In this document: piece by piece, positions 25,137-34,999 of the stretch | Numbering within the stretch: position 1 is the stretch's first letter | How the letters are laid out: every line of letters starts with the position of its first letter | Assembly: GCF_002836975.1 (NCBI RefSeq) | Contig: NZ_NIJK01000027.1 | Location: 124,001-188,000 of the forward strand | Direction: 5' to 3' | From: Shewanella indica | GTDB taxonomy: Bacteria > Pseudomonadota > Gammaproteobacteria > Enterobacterales > Shewanellaceae | DNA: 64,000 nucleotides | Notes under the pieces: model-generated | Seen by the model: the letters and a program-made list of their open reading frames with translations, nothing else | Database searches by the model: none | Told to the model about the DNA's origin: nothing | Program-made: the position numbers and the translations under genes

Positions 25137-26312
25137 TTAGTTACCGCGGGCCTTGAGCATAGCCACTGCCGGTAACTCTTTACCTTCGAGGAACTCGAGG
25201 AAGGCGCCGCCGCCGGTAGAGATGTATGACACCTTGTCGGCAATACCGTATTTATCCACGGCGGCAAGAGTATCACCGCCACCAGCGATGGAGAAGGCCG
25301 GTGACTCGGCGATCGCCTGGGCGATACGCTTGGTGCCTTCGCCGAACTGGTCGAACTCAAACACCCCTACCGGGCCGTTCCAGACTATAGTACCGGCTTG
25401 CTGCAGGATAGCTGCCAGGGCTTCGGCGCTGTCCGGGCCTATATCAAAAATCATCTCATCGTCGGCAACCTCGGCCACTGGCTTCAAGGTAGCCACGGCT
25501 GCAGGGCTGAACTCCTTGCCAACCACTACATCGGTAGGCACAGGGATATCGCCGCCACGGCTCTGGGCATTGGCCACCAGGCGCTTGGCTTCATCGATAA
25601 GGTCGGCTTCATAGAGTGACTTGCCCACAGGATGGCCGGCGGCGGCTATAAAGGTGTTGGCGATACCACCACCCACCACCAGTTGATCCACTATGCAGGA
25701 TAGAGACTCAAGCACTGTCAGCTTGGTTGACACCTTGGAGCCTCCGACAATCGCCACCAAGGGACGTGCCGGGTTATCCATCGCCTTACCCAGGGCATCC
25801 AGCTCGGCTGCCAACAATGGGCCGGCGCAGGCTATCGGGGCAAACATGCCGACTCCGTGAGTCGAGGCCTGGGCGCGGTGAGCGGTACCGAAGGCATCCA
25901 TCACATAGACATCACACAGGGCCGCCAGCTGCTTGGAAAGCGCCTCGTCGTTTTTCTTCTCACCCTTGTTGAAGCGGACGTTTTCAAACACCACGACTTC
26001 GCCTTGGGCAACTTCGACGCCTTCAAGATAGTCTTTTTCCAGACGCACCGGGCAATCCAGCGCCTTGGCCAGATAGTCAACCACAGGCTTGAGGGAAAAC
26101 TCCTCATTATATTCGCCTTCGGTTGGTCGTCCCAGGTGGGACATCACCATCACGGCAGCCCCTTTTTCCAGTGCCAGTTTGATGGTGGGCAGTGACGCCC
26201 GCAGACGCGCGTCACTGGTGACCACGCCATCGGCCACCGGCACGTTGAGATCTTCACGGATCAGCACACGCTTGCCCTGAAGATCCAGCTCTGACATCTT
26301 GATAATTGCCAT
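25137..26312 (-). CDS. pgk: Phosphoglycerate kinase
   Basis: Glycolytic ATP-forming kinase, 391 aa. It shows the substrate-site start [36 protein letters not shown], the hinge [13 protein letters not shown] and the C-terminal nucleotide loop [16 protein letters not shown] followed by [14 protein letters not shown]. Cytoplasmic. It lies downstream of epd by 87 bp in the conserved epd-pgk-fba order. Confidence 0.96.
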   Translation of the reverse strand: MAIIKMSELDLQGKRVLIREDLNVPVADGVVTSDARLRASLPTIKLALEKGAAVMVMSHLGRPTEGEYNEEFSLKPVVDYLAKALDCPVRLEKDYLEGVEVAQGEVVVFENVRFNKGEKKNDEALSKQLAALCDVYVMDAFGTAHRAQASTHGVGMFAPIACAGPLLAAELDALGKAMDNPARPLVAIVGGSKVSTKLTVLESLSCIVDQLVVGGGIANTFIAAAGHPVGKSLYEADLIDEAKRLVANAQSRGGDIPVPTDVVVGKEFSPAAVATLKPVAEVADDEMIFDIGPDSAEALAAILQQAGTIVWNGPVGVFEFDQFGEGTKRIAQAIAESPAFSIAGGGDTLAAVDKYGIADKVSYISTGGGAFLEFLEGKELPAVAMLKARGN

Positions 26313-26399
26313 TTTTACGCTTCCTTCTTAATCAAAAACAAATCTGTTTCACTAAGGGCGGCAGCTTCCCTGCCCCCTGAAATAATCTGTCGCAGTCTC

Positions 26400-27416
26400 T
26401 CAGGCGCTGCGGGCCTTGATCATCGCCAGTGCCGTATCCAACATACGGTTGGCAAAACCCCATTCGTTGTCGCACCAAAGCAACAGCTTCACCAGTTGGC
26501 CATCACTGACCCGGGTCTGGGTACCATCGACCACGCTGGAGCGCGGATCATGATTAAAATCGCATGATACCAGAGGCTCATCAGTATAGCCCAGAATCCC
26601 CTCGAGCCGGCCGTGGGTCGCCTGCTCCAACACTTGGTTTACCTTGGCAATATCCACTCTGTCGTTGAGGGTCACAGACACATCTATAGCGGTAACATTA
26701 ATAGTGGGCACCCGTACAGAGATAGCCTCAAACTTATCCTTCATCTGCGGCAGGATACGCTCTATGCCTCGGGCAAGCTTGGTATCTACCGGAATAATTG
26801 ATTGCCCGGCGGCGCGGGTACGGCGCAGATCGTCGTGATAGGCATCTATCACCTGTTGATCATTCATCGCCGAGTGGATAGTGGTAATGGCACCGCTCTT
26901 GACCCCAAAGTGCCGGTCCAGCACATCGATGACAGGGACAATACAGTTGGTGGTACAGGATGCGTTGGACACCACTGTGTGTTCGGCGGCCAACAGTTCC
27001 TGGTTGACACCATAGACTATGGTGGCGTCAACATCCGCCGAAGAGGGGTGACTTATCAATACCTGGCGGGCACCGGCCTGGATATGAGCCTCACAGCTCT
27101 GTCTATCAGAGAGGGCGCCGGTAGCTTCGAACACCAAGTCGATATCCAGCTCGCCCCAGGGCAGTTTGTCCGCCTCCGGCTCGGCCAACAGGGTAATGCT
27201 GTCATCCCCCAGTTGCATCATGCCGTCGGCAAGGCTCGCGCGGCTATGGAAGCGACCATGGGTGGTGTCATAGTTGGTGAGGTGGACTATGGCCTCGGGC
27301 TTAGCCAGTTCATTGATAGCAACGATCTGAATTTGCTGCCTTTTACCCGATTCGTATAAGGCACGGAGAATTGAACGGCCGATGCGGCCATAACCATTGA
27401 TTGCGACTCTGATCAT
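26400..27416 (-). CDS. epd: D-erythrose-4-phosphate dehydrogenase
   Basis: GAPDH-fold enzyme, 338 aa, oxidising erythrose-4-phosphate to 4-phosphoerythronate for pyridoxal phosphate synthesis. It has the Rossmann start [14 protein letters not shown] and the catalytic Cys in [12 protein letters not shown]. Placement before pgk and the EPD-like [20 protein letters not shown] segment (GAPDH has TVHATTATQK) separate it from glycolytic GAPDH. Confidence 0.92.
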   Translation of the reverse strand: MIRVAINGYGRIGRSILRALYESGKRQQIQIVAINELAKPEAIVHLTNYDTTHGRFHSRASLADGMMQLGDDSITLLAEPEADKLPWGELDIDLVFEATGALSDRQSCEAHIQAGARQVLISHPSSADVDATIVYGVNQELLAAEHTVVSNASCTTNCIVPVIDVLDRHFGVKSGAITTIHSAMNDQQVIDAYHDDLRRTRAAGQSIIPVDTKLARGIERILPQMKDKFEAISVRVPTINVTAIDVSVTLNDRVDIAKVNQVLEQATHGRLEGILGYTDEPLVSCDFNHDPRSSVVDGTQTRVSDGQLVKLLLWCDNEWGFANRMLDTALAMIKARSA

Positions 27417-27547
27417 GGAGATCCTGTTCCTCTAATGAGGGATGCTGATTGGGTAACGGCCTGACTTCCCGACAGGCCGTTGCACTTCCTGTGCGGCATT
27501 CCATTGCCTGGTTGCCGCACAGTCATTTCCAATCAGGCAGGCGCGGC

Positions 27548-29542
27548 TCAGGCGAGCAGAGCCTTACCGGCTTCAACCACTTTATCGACAGTGAAACCGA
27601 ACATCTCAAACAACTGATTAGCAGGCGCCGACTCACCGAAGCTGGTCATGCCAATAATGCGACCGTTCAGGCCGACATATTTATACCAGTAATCGGCTAT
27701 GCCCGCTTCCACGGCCAGTCGTTTTGTGACATTGGCTGGCAGTACAGCTTCTTTATAAGCCGCGGTTTGCTGGTCAAATACGTCGGTAGATGGCATAGAA
27801 ACCACGCGCACCTTGGCGCCAGTAGCGGCCAGCTCAACCTGGGCCTTAACCGCCAACTCGACTTCGCTGCCGGTGGCAATGATGATCAGCTCAGGCGCGC
27901 CTTCGCAATCCACCAGCACATAACCGCCCTTGGCCACATCATTCAGTTGTTCGGCGCTGCGTGGCATCTGGGTCAGGTTCTGACGCGAGAAGATCAGCGA
28001 AGTTGGGCCGTCTTTGCGCTCAATGGCGTATTTCCAGGCGATAGCAGATTCTACCTGGTCACATGGGCGCCAGGTGCTCATGTTGGGAGTCATACGCAAA
28101 GAGGCAATCTGCTCAACCGGCTGGTGAGTCGGGCCGTCTTCACCCAGCCCAATGGAGTCGTGGGTATAGACTTGAATATTCTGCACCTTCATCAGCGCAG
28201 CCATGCGCATGGCGTTGCGGGCGTATTCCATAAACATCAGGAAGGTGGCGCCGTAAGGTACAAACCCGCCGTGCAGGGCAATACCGTTGATGATGGCGGT
28301 CATACCAAACTCACGCACACCATAGTGCAGGTAGTTGCCGCTGGCATCTTCGGCCGAAATAGGCTTGGAACCTGAGTACATGGTCAAGTTGGAAGGCGCC
28401 AGGTCGGCACTGCCCCCTAAGAATTCCGGCAGCATTTTACCGAAGGCTTCCAGTGCATTTTGCGAGGCCTTGCGGGAAGCGATATTGGCAGGGTTAGCCT
28501 GCAGCTGCTCTATGTAGGCTTTGGCATCGGCGTCAAAGTTGGCAGGCAGTTCACCGTTGAGGCGACGCTTGAGCTCGGCGGCCAGCGCAGGGTGAGCGGC
28601 TTCATAGGCGGCGAACTTGTCGTTCCAGCTGCTTTCGGCGGCCTTACCGGCTTCCTTGGCATCCCAGGCAGCATAAATTTCAGATGGGATCACGAATGGG
28701 TCGTGCTTCCAGCCCAGGAATTCACGGGTGGCGGCAATTTCAGCATCACCCAGTGGCGCACCGTGGCAATCATGAGAACCGGACTTGTTGGGAGAACCGT
28801 AACCTATTACGGTCTTGCAGCAGATCAGCGATGGACGCGGATCAGCCTTGGCGGCTTCAATGGCGGCGTTAATAGCTTGTGGGTCGTGACCATCGACACC
28901 GGCAACCACGTGCCAGCCATAGGCTTCAAAGCGCTTGGGAGTATCATCGCTGAACCAACCTTCAACATGACCATCGATGGAGATACCGTTGTCATCCCAG
29001 AAGGCGATCAGTTTGCCAAGACCCAGGGTACCGGCCAGTGAGCAGGCCTCATGGGAGATACCTTCCATCAGGCAACCGTCACCCATGAAGACATAAGTGT
29101 GATGATCGACAATATCGTGACCGTCACGGTTAAACTGAGCCGCCAGAGCCTTTTCCGCAATCGCCATACCTACAGCATTGGTAATGCCTTGGCCCAAAGG
29201 CCCTGTGGTGGTTTCGATGCCGGGAGCATAACCATATTCAGGATGGCCCGGGGTGCGTGAGTGCAGTTGACGGAACTGCTTGAGATCTTCAATGCCCAGA
29301 TCATAACCCGCCAGATGCAGCAGTGAGTAATGCAGCATGGAACCATGGCCGTTTGACAACACAAAGCGGTCGCGGTCGGCCCATTGAGGGTTCACAGGGT
29401 TGTGCTTGAGGTGATCCCGCCACAGGACTTCGGCGATATCAGCCATCCCCATGGGAGCACCGGGGTGGCCGGAATTGGCCTTTTGGACAGCGTCCATACT
29501 TAAAACACGGATAGCGTTAGCGAGTTCTTTACGGGAAGACAT
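27548..29542 (-). CDS. tkt: Transketolase
   Basis: Thiamine-diphosphate enzyme of the pentose phosphate pathway, 664 aa. The N-terminal domain has [16 protein letters not shown] and the ThDP/Mg site [13 protein letters not shown]; the Pyr domain has [20 protein letters not shown] and the substrate loop [19 protein letters not shown]. Its product feeds erythrose-4-phosphate to the neighbouring epd. About 130 bp separate it from epd, so co-transcription is possible but not certain. Confidence 0.95.
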   Translation of the reverse strand: MSSRKELANAIRVLSMDAVQKANSGHPGAPMGMADIAEVLWRDHLKHNPVNPQWADRDRFVLSNGHGSMLHYSLLHLAGYDLGIEDLKQFRQLHSRTPGHPEYGYAPGIETTTGPLGQGITNAVGMAIAEKALAAQFNRDGHDIVDHHTYVFMGDGCLMEGISHEACSLAGTLGLGKLIAFWDDNGISIDGHVEGWFSDDTPKRFEAYGWHVVAGVDGHDPQAINAAIEAAKADPRPSLICCKTVIGYGSPNKSGSHDCHGAPLGDAEIAATREFLGWKHDPFVIPSEIYAAWDAKEAGKAAESSWNDKFAAYEAAHPALAAELKRRLNGELPANFDADAKAYIEQLQANPANIASRKASQNALEAFGKMLPEFLGGSADLAPSNLTMYSGSKPISAEDASGNYLHYGVREFGMTAIINGIALHGGFVPYGATFLMFMEYARNAMRMAALMKVQNIQVYTHDSIGLGEDGPTHQPVEQIASLRMTPNMSTWRPCDQVESAIAWKYAIERKDGPTSLIFSRQNLTQMPRSAEQLNDVAKGGYVLVDCEGAPELIIIATGSEVELAVKAQVELAATGAKVRVVSMPSTDVFDQQTAAYKEAVLPANVTKRLAVEAGIADYWYKYVGLNGRIIGMTSFGESAPANQLFEMFGFTVDKVVEAGKALLA

Positions 29543-29987
29543 GCTCTCTCCTGCTTGATCTTAGAGGTCTTGGGCAAATTGGAGCCATATTTTCCCCTAC
29601 CGGGCAGAAGGACGCAAATAAAATTCACCCACTCACGACGCTAAAAGCAGCCCAGGCTTTGCTTTGTGTTTACATTTGCGCCTCATTTGCGAAGCTTGCC
29701 GCTCACAAAGCTGTCAACTTGCCTGTCCGCTGTTCGCTTTCAATGCGGCTACCTGGGTTAAAGCGCCATAGGAAAACTCCTCACCCAGATACAGATGAAT
29801 CTGATACATTTCAGCAAAATAGCTGAAAATAGTGGAAAAAGCTCTTAGTCATTTGAGCCGATTCCTGCGCCATGGCGCACAAATATTTGCGACAAGGGGT
29901 GTCATCCAAGTCGAATTCCACTAAAATGGCCGTCTAGATGTAGATGCTTCTACACGTTTGAATTCCACAGACGAGATTTTCCGAATT
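29543..29987. other. 445-bp divergent region between tkt and metK
   Basis: Non-coding region holding both promoters. The metK side has a -10-like TAAAAT at 29922-29927 followed directly by the four-box MetJ operator. The tkt side has no operator I can name, and no HexR-like TGTAAT...ATTACA palindrome is visible. No RNA gene or reading frame is convincing. Confidence 0.5.
29928..29959 (+). promoter_or_regulatory. Four-box MetJ operator of metK
   Basis: GGCCGTCT, AGATGTAG, ATGCTTCT, ACACGTTT match AGACGTCT at 6, 5, 5 and 6 of 8 positions. The array ends 28 bp before the metK start and overlaps the likely transcription start. Individual boxes are weak but the 8-bp phasing is exact. Confidence 0.8.
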
Positions 29988-31139
29988 ATGGCAAAACACT
30001 TGTTTACCTCTGAGTCAGTCTCAGAAGGACATCCAGATAAAATCGCCGATCAGATTTCTGATGCGGTACTCGACGCGATTCTGGCTCAGGATCCCAAGGC
30101 CCGTGTAGCCTGTGAAACCCTGGTCAAGACAGGTATGGTACTGGTGGCCGGTGAAGTCACCACCTCGGCCTGGGTCGATATTGAAGAACTGACCCGTAAA
30201 ACCGTTCGCGAAATAGGTTATACCCACTCGGATATGGGTTTTGATGCCGACAGCTGTGCGGTACTGAACGCCATCGGCAAGCAGTCCCCCGATATCAACC
30301 AGGGTGTAGACCGTGCCGATCCCAAAGAACAGGGTGCCGGTGACCAGGGTCTGATGTTCGGTTACGCCAGCAATGAGACCGACGTGCTGATGCCGGCTCC
30401 TATCACCTACGCTCACCAGTTGGTTAAGCGCCAGTCAGAAGTCCGCAAGAGCGGCGCTCTGCCTTGGCTGCGTCCCGATGCCAAGTCTCAGGTGACTTTC
30501 GCCTACGAAGACAACAAGATTGTCGGTATCGATGCCGTGGTACTTTCTACCCAGCATTGCGAAAGCGTCAGCCAGGCGGATCTGGTGGAAGGCGTGATGG
30601 AAACCATCATCAAGCCAGTATTGCCTGCCCAATGGCTGAACAAGGACACCAAGTACTTCATCAACCCAACCGGCCGTTTTGTTATCGGTGGCCCTATGGG
30701 TGACTGTGGTTTGACCGGTCGCAAGATCATCGTTGATACCTATGGCGGCATGGCCCGTCACGGTGGTGGCGCCTTCTCAGGTAAAGACCCATCCAAGGTT
30801 GACCGTAGCGCCGCTTACGCTGCCCGTTACGTTGCCAAAAACATAGTGGCTGCCGGTCTGGCTGACCGCTGTGAAATCCAGGTGTCTTACGCCATTGGTG
30901 TGGCCGAACCGACCTCCATCAGTGTGGAAACCTTCGGCACAGGCAAAGTCTCGCAAGAATTGCTTATCCAGTTGGTACGTCAGCACTTCGATCTGCGTCC
31001 ATACGGCCTGACCGAGATGCTGGATCTGGCGCGCCCCATCTATCAAGGCACCGCCGCTTACGGTCACTTCGGCCGTGACGAGTTCCCATGGGAGCAAACC
31101 AACAAGGCTGAAGCCCTGCGTGCCGACGCAGGTCTGTAA
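29988..31139 (+). CDS. metK: S-adenosylmethionine synthetase
   Basis: Makes S-adenosylmethionine, the MetJ co-repressor, from methionine and ATP. 383 aa, the usual length. Landmarks: [19 protein letters not shown] at the N-terminus, the signature [12 protein letters not shown], the P-loop-like [20 protein letters not shown] and the C-terminal [14 protein letters not shown] 29988 begins [10 protein letters not shown] as in orthologues; a longer upstream frame overlaps the operator and is rejected. MetJ boxes immediately upstream imply feedback control. Confidence 0.97.
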   Translation: MAKHLFTSESVSEGHPDKIADQISDAVLDAILAQDPKARVACETLVKTGMVLVAGEVTTSAWVDIEELTRKTVREIGYTHSDMGFDADSCAVLNAIGKQSPDINQGVDRADPKEQGAGDQGLMFGYASNETDVLMPAPITYAHQLVKRQSEVRKSGALPWLRPDAKSQVTFAYEDNKIVGIDAVVLSTQHCESVSQADLVEGVMETIIKPVLPAQWLNKDTKYFINPTGRFVIGGPMGDCGLTGRKIIVDTYGGMARHGGGAFSGKDPSKVDRSAAYAARYVAKNIVAAGLADRCEIQVSYAIGVAEPTSISVETFGTGKVSQELLIQLVRQHFDLRPYGLTEMLDLARPIYQGTAAYGHFGRDEFPWEQTNKAEALRADAGL

Positions 31140-31153
31140 TAGACTCAGCTTGC

Positions 31154-31180
31154 AAAAAACCGCCTCAGGGCGGTTTTTTT
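31154..31180 (+). terminator. metK terminator
   Basis: AAAAAACCGCC, loop TCAG, GGCGGTTTTTT plus a further T. The A-run lets it also work for the convergent gene at 31204. Confidence 0.92.
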
Positions 31181-31203
31181 ATATCTATTTATCGGGCGAT
31201 ATC

Positions 31204-31533
31204 TCAGTAGCAGTGATCGAAATGGGCCGTTTCCATACAGAGGTAACCCAACTGCTCGGCCGATAGCGGCGTGATATCCAACACTTTCATTGGAGTGAAT
31301 TCGGTATCGGTCAACAGGCGGATCTGCACCTGATAGCTATTGCTGCGCCCACAGTCGAAACAGACGCCCAAGGCTTGCAGCAGATAATGCGGCTTGCCAT
31401 CGATTTTGGCTTCAAAAGCCTTTGCCTGCTGACCCTGCAGCGTCAAAACAGACACCAGGTATCTGACATTATCCCAGGCAGAAAGCCTTAGCGACTCACA
31501 GGATTGCAGTAGGGTTTCTGGCGTGTTTTGCAT
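31204..31533 (-). CDS. Hypothetical protein of 109 aa with a CxxC motif
   Basis: Family not recognised. The 109-aa soluble protein has a single CFDCGRSN motif near the middle and a C-terminal HFDHCY, so a structural metal site is possible. ATG 31533 is chosen because GGGAGAG lies 4-5 nt upstream; an earlier in-frame start would run into the neighbouring acetyltransferase gene. It lies 26 bp after that gene, suggesting an operon, and ends facing the metK terminator. Confidence 0.6.
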   Translation of the reverse strand: MQNTPETLLQSCESLRLSAWDNVRYLVSVLTLQGQQAKAFEAKIDGKPHYLLQALGVCFDCGRSNSYQVQIRLLTDTEFTPMKVLDITPLSAEQLGYLCMETAHFDHCY

Positions 31534-31559
31534 CTTACTCTCCCGCGTCAAAGCGCCTG

Positions 31560-32096
31560 TTAACCCAGCAGCAGATAGAAATCCCGGCCACATAGGGTGA
31601 CAAAATCCAGGGTGCGCATGCGGCCATCCCGGCTATGGGCACGTATAGACGCCTCGTTATCCTCGGCGATCAGTGCCAGCCAAGGCGCACTGATGTTGGC
31701 TCTGGCGGCGCCATAAAGCTTATCAAATACGCCCTTGCCACGATAATCAGGATGCACCCAAACCGGACCGTAATGCAAAGTCTGCTGCCAATTCAATTCC
31801 AGGTCAAAGCGATTCTGGGCCAGTTGCCGGCAGAGGGCCTGACACAAAGGCGAATGCTTGAGTTTATCCCAACTGCCGGTTATCAGATAACCGGCTACCT
31901 TAGTCGCGTCCAACGCCAACCACACCAGGCCGGAAGCCACCAGAGGTTCAAGCTCCTTGGCAGAAAAGCCCTGCCCTTGCATGCCTTGAGTGCGCTCTCT
32001 GGCACTCAATTCATCCTGGCCGAAGCGCTGCTCCAGACTGGCAATCGTCTCAATATCGGCCGCCTCGGCCTGGCGGTATTGCATGGTTTGCAGCAT
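31560..32096 (-). CDS. GNAT-family acetyltransferase
   Basis: A 178-aa protein with GNAT features: MQYRQAEAADIETIASLE at the start, VWLALDATKVAGYLITG in the central sheet, and the acetyl-CoA loop GPVWVHPDYRGKGVFDKLYGAA split around RGKGV. Substrate is unknown. Either ATG 32096 or ATG 32084 may be used; neither has a good ribosome binding site. It is upstream of the 109-aa hypothetical gene. Confidence 0.7.
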   Translation of the reverse strand: MLQTMQYRQAEAADIETIASLEQRFGQDELSARERTQGMQGQGFSAKELEPLVASGLVWLALDATKVAGYLITGSWDKLKHSPLCQALCRQLAQNRFDLELNWQQTLHYGPVWVHPDYRGKGVFDKLYGAARANISAPWLALIAEDNEASIRAHSRDGRMRTLDFVTLCGRDFYLLLG

Positions 32097-32225
32097 TAAA
32101 AAGACTCAGCAAGAAAAGAAGCCGCATTATAGCCAAAGCAGGTTTAAGCCGCACTCGATTTGCGAAATTCCTATACTGCTTCCACACTTAAAGTTGAACT
32201 TAAGCCACATCACTCAGGAAGAGAC

Positions 32226-33179
32226 ATGCTCCCGGATACCATAGACCCAGGCAAGAGCCTATTGGAAAATGAAAGCCACAGACTCAACCTTATTCGCTGG
32301 ATGCATCAATGTGAGCTAATGAAACGTTACTACCAGGCCGACAAAGTCTTTGTGCTGCAAAAGACAGAACAGGGATTTGAAGTCATTGTCAGCGCCGCCG
32401 ATGCCAGCCACAGGTTCCCACCCGGTAAGGTATTCTCTGCAGACGAAAGTGTATTCCAGCGTATGGTCGATAGCCCACCCGAGGGCGTTAATCTGGATCT
32501 CACCCGCTCCACCTATAATGACAATCCAAAAGAGTTCAGCAATGTCCTTGGGATTCTATCCCGGCCCGTGCTCTGGCCCGATGGCTCGGTGTTCGGTTGC
32601 CTGTGTGTCATCAATGCCCATGCCAACGAGCAGCAACATATAAGCCCTTATATGCTGGAACCGTTTCAAATTCTGCTGCAGCAAGACTTGGCGCTCCTAT
32701 GCCAAAGCCATAGAATCGAATCGCTATCCATGCGAGACCGGGATACAGGCATACTCAACCGTTATGGTTTCATTATGATGGCGCCAAGACAGCTCAATCT
32801 CGGTCGCCGCTTCGGTGCTCATTCAGGCATTATTTTTTTCGAGTTGATACCCGGGGCGAATATGGATGCCGAAACGCTGGCACGTCATCATAAGGAACTC
32901 GGTAACCTGATCCTCAGTACCATAAGAACCGCGGATATTGCCGCCCACTACAACGACAGCCAATATGTCCTACTGGTGTTTGTCGATCTGGAGCGGGATC
33001 TGGAACATATCATCAAGCGCCTTGAGCGGCAGATGAACCAGTTTTCGGCTCCATTGCAGTTGGACTCCAGCAGTTGCTTTTTCAGCCCGGACTCAGCAGC
33101 CAAGTTGGCCCCCATGCTAGAAAGTGCCAGAGCAGGGCTCAAGTCATCCAAACAGAAGAAAGAAGCAGAAAAGCCTTGA
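32226..33179 (+). CDS. GAF-like plus degenerate GGDEF protein, copy 1
   Basis: A 317-aa cytoplasmic protein. Residues about 25-155 look like a GAF domain (SRPVLWPDGSVFGCLCVINA). Residues about 165-310 follow the diguanylate-cyclase fold: RDRDTGILNRYGF matches the DxLTGLxNRRxF start, but the Mg site and signature are gone; the position of GGDEF reads YNDSQY after IRTADIAAH. It is therefore probably catalytically dead and may bind c-di-GMP, a GAF ligand or a partner. ATG 32226 has AGGAAGAGAC upstream. A related gene follows 120 bp downstream. Confidence 0.7.
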   Translation: MLPDTIDPGKSLLENESHRLNLIRWMHQCELMKRYYQADKVFVLQKTEQGFEVIVSAADASHRFPPGKVFSADESVFQRMVDSPPEGVNLDLTRSTYNDNPKEFSNVLGILSRPVLWPDGSVFGCLCVINAHANEQQHISPYMLEPFQILLQQDLALLCQSHRIESLSMRDRDTGILNRYGFIMMAPRQLNLGRRFGAHSGIIFFELIPGANMDAETLARHHKELGNLILSTIRTADIAAHYNDSQYVLLVFVDLERDLEHIIKRLERQMNQFSAPLQLDSSSCFFSPDSAAKLAPMLESARAGLKSSKQKKEAEKP

Positions 33180-33299
33180 TTCAAAGCACAGAACAAGCAT
33201 TAAAAAGACTCAGATCCAATAACTGATTATTTGCATTTTATTAACGCAAACGGTTAGGTATCCTGAGGCAATCCCTGCCATCAAAAATACGATAACTAT

Positions 33300-34166
33300 A
33301 TGCATGCGCAACTGACGGAAAAAACCAGCAGCTTAAGAGACCACCCCAACGACCCTTTGAAGCTTAGCCATTGGCAAAACCGTTTAGCCACTGTCAGAGA
33401 AATATTTCACGCCCAAACTGTGCTGTTACTACAGCATATGCCAGACACCAAGCTACAGGTCCTGAGCCACAGTTCGGTGGCTGAAATCCCAACTGAATTT
33501 GAAGATATTGCCTCTATACTGCAACACTTTGCAGCTCACCCGGCCGAGACCATCAAGTACCCACTTCATTGGTCCGATGGCAAGCTGTTTGGCCAATTAC
33601 TGATCCTAAATGGCAAACCCAAGGTAGCGATAGAGCAGCTGCAGTCTTTGCTCGAGCCTATGCTTGAGCTGCTCAAGAGTGAGCTTGGACAGTTGCAACT
33701 GATGGAACAGATGACGTCTCTGTCTTTACAAGATGAACTCACAGGTATGCTCAATCCCAGGGGCTTTAATCTGCTGGCATCAAGACAGCTGAGTCTTAGT
33801 CGCCGTTTGGGCTCCCATGCCGGACTTTTACTGTTGGAAGGCAAGGAACTTAACTCAAACCGTATTGCCGGACTGCAACAAGATAAGGCCCTGAAAATGC
33901 TGGCAAGGGTGATACTGGAGAACATGCGTGAAGCAGATATCTGCACCAGGTTGAATAAGAGCCAATTCATTATCCTGGCATTTGTAGACAACCAAGCGCA
34001 TTTGGATATTCTTACCAGTCGCTTAAAAAAACGAGTTAGTCGCAGCGATTGCGGCCTACAACTGCTGGTTGGGAAAAGCTTCTTTGCACCTGACTCCCAC
34101 TTCGAACTTTCACCTATGTTGGAACTGGCAAAGCAAGATCTACTGCAATATAAGGCCTCAAGTTAA
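33300..34166 (+). CDS. GAF-like plus degenerate GGDEF protein, copy 2
   Basis: A 288-aa paralogue of the preceding protein with the same order: N-terminal GAF-like half (YPLHWSDGKLFGQLLILNG), then QDELTGMLNPRGF and SLSRRLGSHAGLLLLEG, ending DSHFELSPMLELAKQDLL (copy 1 ends with a similar PDSAAKLAPMLESARAGL). The GGDEF position reads LNKSQF after MREADICTR, so cyclase activity is not expected. Both copies retain the beginning of the fold yet lose the same residues, pointing to an ancestor that was already inactive. Confidence 0.7.
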   Translation: MHAQLTEKTSSLRDHPNDPLKLSHWQNRLATVREIFHAQTVLLLQHMPDTKLQVLSHSSVAEIPTEFEDIASILQHFAAHPAETIKYPLHWSDGKLFGQLLILNGKPKVAIEQLQSLLEPMLELLKSELGQLQLMEQMTSLSLQDELTGMLNPRGFNLLASRQLSLSRRLGSHAGLLLLEGKELNSNRIAGLQQDKALKMLARVILENMREADICTRLNKSQFIILAFVDNQAHLDILTSRLKKRVSRSDCGLQLLVGKSFFAPDSHFELSPMLELAKQDLLQYKASS

Positions 34167-34220
34167 TCCGGGAAAACCGCTTGCGCCATGGCCGTTCATG
34201 CTAATTTTGAACTTAAACGT

Positions 34221-34451
34221 TTATTGCGTTTTTTTATCCTGAGCCTTGGCCCATTGGATAAAGATAACCACAGGATATGGCGACATAAATACCAACCCCA
34301 AGCCTATCAGCGAGGCAATAATCAACATTCCGCTGACTTCAAGCGCCATAGTAGTCAACATATAAAGCCCAACACCGACAAGCAGCATTAACACTCCGAT
34401 CCAATGTAACAACTTTAGAAGGCCTATCACTGAGTTAGCATTGGATATCAC
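34221..34451 (-). CDS. Small membrane protein of unknown function
   Basis: A 76-aa protein with two hydrophobic segments (LLKLLHWIGVLMLLVGVGLY and a second around GMLIIASLIGLGLVFMSPY) and a basic C-terminal tail (KAQDKKTQ). GTG 34451 has GGGGGA at 5 nt. No family recognised. It is convergent with the preceding GAF/GGDEF-like gene and divergent from the META lipoprotein gene. Confidence 0.55.
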   Translation of the reverse strand: MISNANSVIGLLKLLHWIGVLMLLVGVGLYMLTTMALEVSGMLIIASLIGLGLVFMSPYPVVIFIQWAKAQDKKTQ

Positions 34452-34518
34452 CCTTCTCCCCCTTTTTAATCCGCGTTATTCTTGTCACACTATAAAGGCT
34501 TTATAGACTAATGGAAAA

Positions 34519-34938
34519 ATGACCATGATTAAGAAAACTCTCGTAGCTGCTGCGCTGCTATTTGGTCTGGCTGCCTGCCAAACCACCCCGGATACCCAAG
34601 GTCAGTTTCTGCCACTGGAAGGCAGCTGGCAAGTAGAAAGCATTATGGGACAACCGACTATAGATTACAGTCCCGCCCAGTTGGTTTTTACCAAGGACGG
34701 CAAATTGTCCGGTAACAACAGCTGCAATAACTTCTTCGGCACCTATTCCCAGGAAGGCCTGAAGTTAAAACTCTCACCCGCCGGCAGTACAATGAAAGCT
34801 TGTGTCGATGCACTGATGGCCCAAGAACAACTGGTGATGCAGGCCATGCCTCAGGTGACCCAAGGTGAAATGAGCAATGGCAAGCTCTTGCTCAAGGGTG
34901 TTGACGGCCAGGTTCTGCTGCAACTCAGCAGCCTCTGA
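34519..34938 (+). CDS. META-domain lipoprotein (HslJ-like)
   Basis: A 139-aa lipoprotein with lipobox LAAC and a single META domain: LEGSWQVESIMGQP, the family core GKLSGNNSCNNFFGTYS, then ACVDALMAQEQLVMQAMPQV. Such domains occur in E. coli HslJ, linked to heat and novobiocin resistance; the function here is not shown. Start is ATG 34519 or the in-frame ATG 34525. Confidence 0.8.
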   Translation: MTMIKKTLVAAALLFGLAACQTTPDTQGQFLPLEGSWQVESIMGQPTIDYSPAQLVFTKDGKLSGNNSCNNFFGTYSQEGLKLKLSPAGSTMKACVDALMAQEQLVMQAMPQVTQGEMSNGKLLLKGVDGQVLLQLSSL

Positions 34939-34956
34939 TTTTTCCCTTCAGTCATA

Positions 34957-34982
34957 AAAAAACCGCCTTCAGGCGGTTTTTT
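34957..34982. terminator. Bidirectional terminator between the META gene and the symporter gene
   Basis: A-run plus CCGCC, loop TTCA, GGCGG plus T-run, between convergent genes. Confidence 0.9.
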
Positions 34983-34999
34983 CATTTATGTAACTCATA

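Noticed and set aside
27449..28375. 308-codon plus-strand open frame
   Set aside because: It is antisense to tkt and shows no domain or ribosome binding site.
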